Below are positions 52,847 through 59,488 of a stretch of DNA of 64,000 bases, in pieces (position 1 is the stretch's first letter; each line of letters begins with the position of its first letter). Location: NCBI GenBank assembly GCA_017469425.1, contig JAFUGJ010000036.1, forward strand, positions 62,001-126,000, read 5' to 3'. The notes below the pieces were generated by a model, which saw nothing but the letters and a program-made list of their open reading frames with translations, did no database searches and was not told where the DNA came from. This DNA is from Bacteroidales bacterium. Lineage in GTDB: Bacteria > Bacteroidota > Bacteroidia > Bacteroidales > UBA932. The translations under genes and the position numbers were made by a program.

Positions 52847-53416
52847 TCAGAGAAGTGCAGCCAATGTATCTTTAATCTTAATATATTCCGCTTCGAACTG
52901 GGGCGTAAGCACATTCTTCCCGATGGCATCGAGAAGTTCGTCCTCGGTCCACCAGCGGCCTTCCTCCACCTCATCGTTGTCCGGTTCGATTCTACGCCCG
53001 GTGATGGTTGCAAAGATATTCACCAGCTCGTGTTCCCTATCGTTCATATACGAATAAGAGTTCAGATAAACGGGATTGAAATCCACCAGCCCGAGCTCTT
53101 CGGCAGCCTCCCGGATAAGCGCTTCGGAAAGGCTTTCGCCATAAGTCACATGCCCGCCCACGGCGGTATCCCAATAACCGGGATAGAGGTCTTTGGTACG
53201 GGAGCGTTTCTGAAGATAGAGCTTTCCGAAACGGTCTATTATATGCAGATGCACGACAGGGTGCATCAGAGAGGGATTCCCATGGCACGCCTTCCGGGTA
53301 CTCCGCCCTATGACAAGGCCGTTTGACTCGACAACAGGCAGTACCTCCGTGTTGCCCCGGACAGATTTCACATTCATAAGCGGAGCCGGGTCGGCGGGAT
53401 ACACTAAGTCAAACAT
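52847..53416 (-). CDS. Nudix hydrolase
   Basis: A 189-residue protein with a complete Nudix box in residues about 87-109: 'GGHVTYGESLSEALIREAAE' then 'ELGL' (Gx5Ex7REUxEExGU). The preceding 'RSRTKDLYPGYWDTAV' resembles the IPP isomerase/YfcD branch. It would hydrolyse a nucleoside diphosphate linked to another moiety. Gene position (9 bp after the HU-like gene, 1 bp before DUF4922::SpoIID) hints at a role with a nucleotide-activated sugar or muropeptide product, which is inference. Confidence 0.92.
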   Translation of the reverse strand: MFDLVYPADPAPLMNVKSVRGNTEVLPVVESNGLVIGRSTRKACHGNPSLMHPVVHLHIIDRFGKLYLQKRSRTKDLYPGYWDTAVGGHVTYGESLSEALIREAAEELGLVDFNPVYLNSYSYMNDREHELVNIFATITGRRIEPDNDEVEEGRWWTEDELLDAIGKNVLTPQFEAEYIKIKDTLAALL

Positions 53417-53425
53417 TGGCGGATA

Positions 53426-54289
53426 CTAATAATTTATTATTCTGAGTTCTTCGGGTGTATATAGTATGGAGTCGATGAAATCCGGTGCGGCCTGCGCCAG
53501 AATCACGAATGTGGCAAGCCCGATTACTGCAAGGCCTATCAGCACCAGCGGAATGATGAGCCACCAGCGAATCCGCTTCGGCCCCGAAGCTGCCGCAGGT
53601 GCTTCCGCTTTCGGTTCCTCCGCCTCTGGCAATGCAATGGCAGGCTCATCTTCTTCGACAAGTTCGATTATATCTTCCTGAATATCCTCCGGCAGCGGTT
53701 CGGGCTCCAGGGCGGAAACCTCCTCTAAAACAACAGGCGAAGCTTCTTCCTCCGGAACCGAGGGCAAAGTTTCTTCCTCCGGAACGACGGGCAAAGCCTC
53801 TTCTACCGGGCCTTCGACAAATGCCACCAGTTCGGCAACCTTGCTGGATATCTCCGTCCGGGTTTCGGTGTGATTCTTCAGCGACACTGCAGGCAGGCCG
53901 AAGCCGTCGGGATAGATGTCCAAATCCTCATCGGTGATGAAAAAGAAATTGTTCTGACGGGTGGAGCGAAGTCGCCCCAGGCCAGGGAAAAGGACAATCT
54001 TGCTCTCGACCAGTTCCTTTCGTATCTGCTCCAGGAAATGCTGAAGGATTGCCTTGGCCTGGTCATAATCGATACCGTTGCTGCTACTGTAAAGAAGCAC
54101 GAGCGAATCGTCATCCGAGCGCCCCGGAAGGAAATTCACACGCCTGTATGGCGGATTGATGGTATAACCCTTGTCGGAAAAACTCGCGGGCACGGTTTCG
54201 GCAAGGAACGCGCCAAGCCCCGGAAGGCCAACCTCATCCCTGTCGAGCAGCAGCTCACCTATCATCTTGGACAAAAGAGCAATATCCAT
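53426..54289 (-). CDS. CCDC81-type HU-domain protein with single membrane segment
   Basis: A 287-residue protein. Residues 1-65 ('LPGLGAFLAETVPASFSD', 'INPPYRRVNFLPGRSDDD') and about 65-145 ('LFPGLGRLRSTRQNNFFFIT') resemble the paired prokaryotic CCDC81-type HU domains that Bacteroidetes fuse to envelope modules. A very acidic Glu/Pro/Val stretch with near repeats follows (about 165-230, 'VPEEETLPSVPEEEASPV'). A membrane segment 'WWLIIPLVLIGLAVIGLATF' at about 243-262 and a short tail end the protein. A SPOR domain, the usual partner, is missing. First gene of the operon; its role is unknown, perhaps anchoring at the wall or nucleoid. Confidence 0.75.
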   Translation of the reverse strand: MDIALLSKMIGELLLDRDEVGLPGLGAFLAETVPASFSDKGYTINPPYRRVNFLPGRSDDDSLVLLYSSSNGIDYDQAKAILQHFLEQIRKELVESKIVLFPGLGRLRSTRQNNFFFITDEDLDIYPDGFGLPAVSLKNHTETRTEISSKVAELVAFVEGPVEEALPVVPEEETLPSVPEEEASPVVLEEVSALEPEPLPEDIQEDIIELVEEDEPAIALPEAEEPKAEAPAAASGPKRIRWWLIIPLVLIGLAVIGLATFVILAQAAPDFIDSILYTPEELRIINY

Positions 54290-54307
54290 ATCGAAACTGT
54301 CGAGATT

Positions 54308-54315
54308 ACAAAGAT
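54308..54315 (-). promoter_or_regulatory. -7 box of the HU-Nudix-SpoIID-AmpG operon
   Basis: TATCTTTG on the minus strand, 18 nt before the ATG at 54289. Confidence 0.62.
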
Positions 54316-54373
54316 ATACAAATTTGACAGTCAAAAAAAGTAAAAAATATTTTGCTTAATAAACTTTTTGTAG

Positions 54374-54381
54374 TACCTTTG
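54374..54381 (+). promoter_or_regulatory. -7 box of tRNA-Asn
   Basis: TACCTTTG, 12 nt before the mature tRNA 5' end. Confidence 0.65.
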
Positions 54382-54393
54382 CCTTCCGAAAAT

Positions 54394-54470
54394 TCCTCCT
54401 TAGCTCAGTTGGTTAGAGCACCTGACTGTTAATCAGGGGGTCCTGGGTTCAAGTCCCCGAGGGGGAGCCA
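54394..54470 (+). tRNA. tRNA-Asn (anticodon GTT)
   Basis: A complete cloverleaf: acceptor TCCTCCT with AGGGGGA, anticodon stem CCTGA/TCAGG around CTGTTAA (anticodon GTT), T loop TTCAAGT, discriminator G and an encoded CCA. It differs from tRNA-Val nearby, which lacks an encoded CCA. It is a single-gene unit with its own box and terminator. Confidence 0.96.
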
Positions 54471-54516
54471 AAGCGGACAGATTGTCATAAACGACGGTTT
54501 GTCCGCTTTGTTTTTG
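54470..54516 (+). terminator. Terminator of tRNA-Asn
   Basis: A 10-bp stem, AAAGCGGACA (54470-54479) with TGTCCGCTTT (54500-54509), a 20-nt loop, then GTTTTTG. The first arm includes the last base of the encoded CCA. Confidence 0.75.
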
Positions 54517-55051
54517 TTTGTAACTACCTGATTTTAAGTGTGCCGTGCCTAAAACAAGGCGTTTCAGGAACGGGGTTGCGGTCTTCGGCAACTCCGGTGC
54601 TCCAAGTGTCCGTAAGATAGGGCACCAGAAACTCTGGAAGCCGTGGTGAGTGATGGGAATGGAGATTCGCCGGATAGTCAGGCAAAAGGTTGTACGAGAG
54701 TAATCTCTTGATTTTCAATAGATTCCTTATAAACTATCGGCGTATTTGAGCGATAGTTATCTGCTAATTATCGGATTATCAGACACTTGTTTCCGCCTCC
54801 AATGAGGCAATCTATTTCTTAAGCATGAGGAAAGTTCGCATACGGATAGTCAAATGTGCAAGACCTTTTTATTTTTCAAGAAGCATGGGAAGCATTTCCT
54901 GCAGGTCGCCGATGGATTCTTTACTACAGGGTTTCTTCTCAACTACTTCGGCACGAAATAGATAGTGGCCGAAAAAAGTGTGTCGTGTAAAAGCCTGTCT
55001 GAAAGCAACATCCGGTGGAGTTTGCAACGGATGCCACTACAAATATAACTC
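54517..55051. other. AT-rich gap next to tRNA-Asn, possible element scar
   Basis: A 535-bp stretch without a convincing gene, the longest such gap in the window. One 60-bp sample (54721-54780) is 35% GC against mid-50s around it. It holds an 8-bp inverted repeat AACTATCG / CGATAGTT (54732-54739, 54751-54758), a 10-bp direct repeat CGGATAGTCA (54671-54680, 54843-54852), and two broken minus-strand frames. A location directly after a tRNA is typical of integration sites, but no integrase or att duplication is visible. Confidence 0.45.
54869..55042 (-). pseudogene. Truncated reading frame, unknown
   Basis: A minus-strand frame open between a TAG at about 55040 and a TAA at 54869 encodes '...TPPDVAFRQAFTRHTFFG', 'HYLFRAEVVEKKPCSKES' and 'IGDLQEMLPMLLEK'. 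The last part reads like a real protein C-terminus, but there is no start codon near its beginning. I do not recognise the family. It could be the remnant of an inserted element, or chance. Confidence 0.3.
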
Positions 55052-56131
55052 TTATTTATTCTGCTCGGCGACGGAGGCTTCGTGGATGGCGTTGAAAACG
55101 CGTTTGACGAAGTCGGTGTCAAGCCCATAGGAGGATGCGGAAACGACAACGCGTTCAAGGACTTCGTCCCAACGGTTAGGCTGGACGATTGCAACGCTGT
55201 TGGCCTTCTTCAGGTCACCTATCTGACGGCTGACCTTCATTCGGGAAGCCAGGGTGAAAATCAGGTTCTCGTCCAGGACATCAATCTGGGCACGAAGCTG
55301 ACGGAGATTGTCGTTGAACCGTTCATCTTCGGTAGTGGCATCACGGACCGTCAGTGACTCGAGAAGTGCAATCAAATCTGCAGGCGTGAGCTGCTGGGCC
55401 GCATCGCTGAGAGCGCAGGAAGGGTCGCAGTGCGACTCCAGCATGAGCCCGTCCAGACCGAGGTCCATGGCCCGCTGGGAAAGCTCGAAAAGATATTCCC
55501 TCTTGCCTCCCATGTGGCTGGGATCGGCGAATACGGGAAGTTCGGGATACCTTGCGCGCAACTCGACTGCCATCTCCCACTGGGGAGCATTGCGATATTT
55601 AATCTTGTTTACGGTAGATACACCCCTGTGGATGACGCCAATCTTCCGCACGCCCTGGGCATTCAGCCTTTCCAGGGCTCCTATCCACAAATCCAGGTCG
55701 GGATTGACGGGATTCTTTACGAGGACAGGAATATCGGTACCGCGAAGGGCTTCGGCGATTTCCTGCACAAGAAAGGGATTTGCCGTAGTACGCGCCCCAA
55801 TCCATACCATGTCGATGTCATGCTTCAGGCACTCCGCCACATGCTTTTCGTTGGCAACTTCCGTGCATATATGCATGCCGAGTTCGCTGCGCACCCTCTC
55901 GAGCCAGTCCAGTCCGCGTGCTCCCACTCCCTCAAAACATCCGGGATGGGTGCGGGGCTTCCATATTCCGGCACGGAACACATTGATACCTATTTCTTTA
56001 AGACCACGGGCGGTTTGCATAACCTGCTCTTCGCTTTCGGCACTGCAGGGGCCGGCCACAACGCAGGGACGGGGCGGGAGATGGAAAAATCCCCATTCAT
56101 TCAGGGGAACAAGTTCGAGTTTGGAAGCCAT
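55052..56131 (-). CDS. aroG: Bifunctional DAHP synthase / chorismate mutase
   Basis: A 359-residue fusion. Residues about 15-255 are a KDO8PS-like (type I-beta) DAHP synthase ('VVAGPCSAESEEQVMQTAR', 'GIWKPRTHPG', 'DPSHMGGKREYL', 'MLESHCDP') that joins PEP and erythrose-4-phosphate. Residues about 270-355 are an AroQ chorismate mutase ('LRQLRAQIDVLDENLI' and a basic catalytic face). In Bacteroidetes the fusion commits carbon to prephenate. The start shares one base with the tyrA stop (TGATG). It closes the pheA-aminotransferase-tyrA-aroG operon. Confidence 0.95.
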   Translation of the reverse strand: MASKLELVPLNEWGFFHLPPRPCVVAGPCSAESEEQVMQTARGLKEIGINVFRAGIWKPRTHPGCFEGVGARGLDWLERVRSELGMHICTEVANEKHVAECLKHDIDMVWIGARTTANPFLVQEIAEALRGTDIPVLVKNPVNPDLDLWIGALERLNAQGVRKIGVIHRGVSTVNKIKYRNAPQWEMAVELRARYPELPVFADPSHMGGKREYLFELSQRAMDLGLDGLMLESHCDPSCALSDAAQQLTPADLIALLESLTVRDATTEDERFNDNLRQLRAQIDVLDENLIFTLASRMKVSRQIGDLKKANSVAIVQPNRWDEVLERVVVSASSYGLDTDFVKRVFNAIHEASVAEQNK

Positions 56132-56976
56132 CAGCGTATAATTCTTTTAATCTTGTTACCTTCTTCGATAAGAGCGCGAATCTTCTCCTCATCATAGGCA
56201 TCGATTGCATCGCGGAACTCTTTCATCTTGTCTATATATGTATCAATGACCCTGAGCACATTGTCGTGGTTCAGCCCGAGTATGGGCACCCACATGTCGG
56301 CACTGCTCTTGGCGAGACGCACGGTGGAAGAAAAACCGCCGGACGCCAGGTCAAAGATATGCTTTTCGTCCTTTTCCTTGTCCAGTACGGTAAGGGCAAG
56401 GGCGAATGAAGTAATATGGGAAATATGCGACACATAGGCCACATGCATGTCGTGGGCATCGCTGCGCATGTAAGTAACGCGCATGTTAAGCACATCGTAT
56501 AGCTTCTCGACAAGCTTCACGGCCTTTGGCGAGGACTCTTCCACATCGCAGAAAATGCAGGCGCGTCCGTCGAAAAGCCCGGGCATGGCAGCCCACGGGC
56601 CGGAATACTCCGTACCTGCCATGGGATGGGTGGCGACATAACGGCTGCGGGCCGAATGTCCCTGCGCCACCTGGCACATCGCCTCCTTCACGGAGCAGAC
56701 ATCGATGACGACCTTGTCGCTCTCCTTCACCATGTCCAGCACCTGAGGAAGCAACTTCACCGCAGCGCCCACAGGAATGGCCAAAACTATGATGTCTGAC
56801 CGGCTCACGCATTCCTCAAGAGGAACGATTTCATCCGCCAGCCCAATCTTCAGGGCTGCTTCCGCATTCACCCTCTCGTTTTCCACGCCAAGAATATGCG
56901 AAGCAAAGCCCCGCCTGCGCAAATCGACAGCCATTGAACCTCCTATGAGGCCAAGGCCGATGATACCTACATTCAT
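56131..56976 (-). CDS. tyrA: Prephenate dehydrogenase
   Basis: A 281-residue dehydrogenase that converts prephenate to 4-hydroxyphenylpyruvate with NAD+. It has 'GIIGLGLIGGSMAVDLRR' (Rossmann loop), 'DVCSVKEAM', 'THPMAGTEYSGPWAAM' (catalytic His and substrate Arg region) and 'VSHISHITSFAL'. No ACT domain follows, so feedback control must act otherwise. It overlaps the aminotransferase by 4 bp and aroG by 1 bp. Confidence 0.95.
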   Translation of the reverse strand: MNVGIIGLGLIGGSMAVDLRRRGFASHILGVENERVNAEAALKIGLADEIVPLEECVSRSDIIVLAIPVGAAVKLLPQVLDMVKESDKVVIDVCSVKEAMCQVAQGHSARSRYVATHPMAGTEYSGPWAAMPGLFDGRACIFCDVEESSPKAVKLVEKLYDVLNMRVTYMRSDAHDMHVAYVSHISHITSFALALTVLDKEKDEKHIFDLASGGFSSTVRLAKSSADMWVPILGLNHDNVLRVIDTYIDKMKEFRDAIDAYDEEKIRALIEEGNKIKRIIR

Positions 56977-58136
56977 AATACGGACTTGATTTTATCGTAT
57001 GCCCTGCCAAGCTTTTCCACGGTCGCGCACAGGGAAATACGCAGATACCTGCCGCCGTTCTTTCCGAAGATGAATCCCGGAGTGATGAAAACACCTGCCT
57101 CGTAAAGGAGCTTGTCCGAAATCTTGACGGGGTCCTCCCCTTCCGGAACCCTGCCCCAAAGGAACAGGCCCTGCGAAGCGGGATTATACCGGACTCCGAG
57201 AAGGTCGAAGATGCGTCCTGCCGCAATGCGCCGCCTCTCATACTCCGAATTCAGCGCTTCGAACCATTCCGGCCCCTGTGCAAGAGCCTGCACGGCGGCA
57301 AGCTGCAGAGGTCGGAAAATCCCGGAATCGAGCTGGCTTTTCACTTTCAGTATTTCAGTGACGACTTCCGGGCAGGAAGCCACCATCCCGAGCCTCCATC
57401 CCGCCATGTTGTGCGCCTTGCTGAGCGAATTCAGTTCCAGGCAGCAATCCTTCGCACCCGGTACGGCAAGGATGGAAAAGTGCTCTTTGGAGAGAATGAA
57501 GCTGTAAGGATTGTCATTGCAGATGAGGATGCCGTGCCTGCGGCCGAAACTGACCAGTTTTTCGTAGAGGGCAGGGTCGGCAGGGGCTCCGGTGGGCATG
57601 TTGGGATAGTTCGTCCACATTATCTTCACACCGCTCAAATCCATCTTTTCGAGGGCATCCAAATCCGGCTGCCAGCCCTTCTCTTCCACAAGGTCATAGG
57701 GCAAGATTTCCGCTTCGCAGAGCCGGGCAGCCGACGAATAAGTAGGATAACCCGGATCCGGCACAAGGACTTTGTCGCCCTTGTTCAGGAAAGCGAGGCT
57801 GATGATAAGAATGCCTTCCTTCGAACCCGTCAGAGGCTGGATTTCGGTGCCGGGGTCAAGCGTTACGCCATACCAGCGCGAATACCAGTCCGCGAATGCC
57901 CTGCGGAGTTCAGGGATGCCCACATAGGGTTGATATGCATGCATGCCATCCTGCTTTGCGCAGCTGCAGATTTCGTCGATTGCAGCCTGCGGAGGTCTCC
58001 CGTCGGGAGAGCCGATGCCGAGATTGATGACAGCCTCGCTGCGCCCGTCAGCATTGAGGCGGGCAATTTCCTTGTTCTTGACCGAAAAGTAGTATTCCTT
58101 GACACTTTCGGTCCTGTGTGCCGGTTGTATTATCAT
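56973..58136 (-). CDS. Class I/II aminotransferase (aromatic/aspartate type)
   Basis: A 387-residue PLP enzyme. It shows 'NLGIGSPDGRPPQAAIDEI', 'PLTGSKEGI', 'MWTNYPNMPTGAPADPALY' (the NYPxxPTG motif), 'CNDNPYSFI' and the PLP Lys in 'ELNSLSKAHNMAGWRLGM'. It resembles the DapL/aspartate-like aminotransferases. Between pheA and tyrA it most likely transaminates phenylpyruvate and 4-hydroxyphenylpyruvate (or prephenate) to the amino acids. The 4-bp overlaps on both sides support coupling. Confidence 0.9.
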   Translation of the reverse strand: MIIQPAHRTESVKEYYFSVKNKEIARLNADGRSEAVINLGIGSPDGRPPQAAIDEICSCAKQDGMHAYQPYVGIPELRRAFADWYSRWYGVTLDPGTEIQPLTGSKEGILIISLAFLNKGDKVLVPDPGYPTYSSAARLCEAEILPYDLVEEKGWQPDLDALEKMDLSGVKIMWTNYPNMPTGAPADPALYEKLVSFGRRHGILICNDNPYSFILSKEHFSILAVPGAKDCCLELNSLSKAHNMAGWRLGMVASCPEVVTEILKVKSQLDSGIFRPLQLAAVQALAQGPEWFEALNSEYERRRIAAGRIFDLLGVRYNPASQGLFLWGRVPEGEDPVKISDKLLYEAGVFITPGFIFGKNGGRYLRISLCATVEKLGRAYDKIKSVL

Positions 58137-58975
58137 AAGGCGGAAGTGTATTCTCCGAGTACACGGAATTCATCAATCAGGGGCCGGACTGCGGCAATGG
58201 CCTGCCGGTATCTTTCATAACTGCCGAACTTGATGTCGGCATAAAAGAAATACTGCCATTCCTTTCCGGGGATGGGCAGGGACTGAATCCTCGTAAGATT
58301 CATCTCATAAAAGGAGAGGATGGTGAGGATATGGGCGAGCGAACCCGGTGCATGGGGCAGGGTGAAACAAAGGGATGCCTTGTCGATGCGGTCCTCCGGC
58401 ACGCTTAGGCCGTCGTCCATGATAAGGAAGCGGGTGAAATTCTGCTTGTAGGTTTCAATGCCGGGGGCGAGTATCTGCAGCCCGTAGAGCTGTGCGGCGA
58501 AAGCCGATGCCACTGCGCCCACACCTTTCAGGCCCTCCTTTGCCACCTGCGCGGCGGATTTTGCGGTGTCCTCGCTTTCAACAAGGCGGATGTGAGGATA
58601 ATTCTTGAAGAATTCACGGGTCTGGTTGATTGCCATGTAATGGGTACGGACTTCGTGAATGTCCTCCATGCTCTGCCCGGGCAGAGCCATGAGATTCTGC
58701 TCGATACGAAGGAAAACCTCACCCTTTATTCTCTGCGGATTCATGCGGAGAAGGTCGAAATTGGGGATGAGTCCGCCGGAAACGGTGTTCTCGATTGCCA
58801 TCACTGCAGCCTCGGCGCGGCCCTGCCCCATGGCCTCGTAGAGTCCTTCGAATGTGTCGCACTCCACGATTACCGGGGAATATCCGCCCAGAGATGCATA
58901 GAAGCGCCTTGCAGCCTCCTCATGAAAGCATCCCGAATAACCTTGAATCGCTACTTTTTTCACCAAGCCTTCCAT
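58133..58975 (-). CDS. pheA: Prephenate dehydratase
   Basis: A 280-residue monofunctional enzyme making phenylpyruvate from prephenate. It has 'VAIQGYSGCFHEEAARRF', 'AVMAIENTVSGGLIPNFD', 'ESEDTAKSAAQVAKEG', and a C-terminal ACT domain ('ASLCFTLPHAPGSLAHIL', 'TRIQSLPIPGKEWQYFF') that usually binds phenylalanine for feedback. The ATG at 58975 lies 7 nt after the -7 box; the upstream in-frame extension overlaps the promoter. First gene of the aromatic operon. Confidence 0.95.
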   Translation of the reverse strand: MEGLVKKVAIQGYSGCFHEEAARRFYASLGGYSPVIVECDTFEGLYEAMGQGRAEAAVMAIENTVSGGLIPNFDLLRMNPQRIKGEVFLRIEQNLMALPGQSMEDIHEVRTHYMAINQTREFFKNYPHIRLVESEDTAKSAAQVAKEGLKGVGAVASAFAAQLYGLQILAPGIETYKQNFTRFLIMDDGLSVPEDRIDKASLCFTLPHAPGSLAHILTILSFYEMNLTRIQSLPIPGKEWQYFFYADIKFGSYERYRQAIAAVRPLIDEFRVLGEYTSAL

Positions 58976-58982
58976 AATCTTA

Positions 58983-58990
58983 CAAAAATA
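58983..58990 (-). promoter_or_regulatory. -7 box of the aromatic amino acid operon
   Basis: TATTTTTG on the minus strand, 7 nt before the pheA ATG. With the rnhA box it forms the perfect palindrome CAAAAATAATTATTTTTG (58983-59000). Confidence 0.65.
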
Positions 58991-58992
58991 AT

Positions 58993-59000
58993 TATTTTTG
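58993..59000 (+). promoter_or_regulatory. -7 box of rnhA-pdxA
   Basis: TATTTTTG, 5 nt before the rnhA ATG at 59006, mirror image of the pheA box with 2 bp between. Confidence 0.65.
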
Positions 59001-59005
59001 TTGAA

Positions 59006-59488
59006 ATGGAACAAAAACCGACAATATACCTCTACACCGACGGCGCCGCCAGCGGAAATCCCGGCCCCGGAGGCTGGGGAGCGGTGCTCGTCTGTGGCTC
59101 CCTGCGGAAGGAACTCTCCGGAGGATTCGCCCTCACGACCAACAACCGCATGGAACTGCTCGCCGTAATCAAAGGCCTGGAGGCCATCAAGTGGCAGAAC
59201 GCTACGGTCGAGGTGTTCAGCGATTCTTCATATGTAGTGAACGCCGTGGAGAAGAAATGGCTCGAAGGATGGGTCGCAACCGGGTTCAAGAAAAAGAAGA
59301 ATGCCGACCTGTGGCTCCGCTTCCTTCCGCTGTACAAGCAGCACAATGTACGCCTACACTGGCTGAAAGGACATGCGGGGCACCCGGAAAACGAACGCTG
59401 CGACACCCTTGCGGTAGCGGCATACGACCGGGGCGGACTGCCTGCAGATGAGGGATATGTCAAAGATGAAAACACATTATCAATATGA
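59006..59488 (+). CDS. rnhA: Ribonuclease HI
   Basis: A 160-residue RNase H that cuts RNA in RNA-DNA hybrids. The catalytic acids are Asp12 ('LYTDGAASGNPG'), Glu50 ('NNRMELLAV'), Asp73 ('FSDSSYVVNAV') and a later Asp in 'ENERCDTLA', with the basic handle 'KKWLEGWVATGFKKKKNADL'. The ATG at 59006 gives the normal N-terminus; the frame is open further upstream, but only antisense to pheA. It overlaps pdxA by 4 bp. Confidence 0.96.
   Translation: MEQKPTIYLYTDGAASGNPGPGGWGAVLVCGSLRKELSGGFALTTNNRMELLAVIKGLEAIKWQNATVEVFSDSSYVVNAVEKKWLEGWVATGFKKKKNADLWLRFLPLYKQHNVRLHWLKGHAGHPENERCDTLAVAAYDRGGLPADEGYVKDENTLSI

Noticed and set aside
54524..54718. Minus-strand frame of 64 codons next to tRNA-Asn
   Set aside because: It needs a TTG start, has no promoter box and no recognisable family; noted only as part of the AT-rich gap.
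58592..59005. N-terminal extension of rnhA by 138 codons
   Set aside because: It lies antisense to pheA and contains the rnhA promoter box; RNase HI begins normally at 59006.
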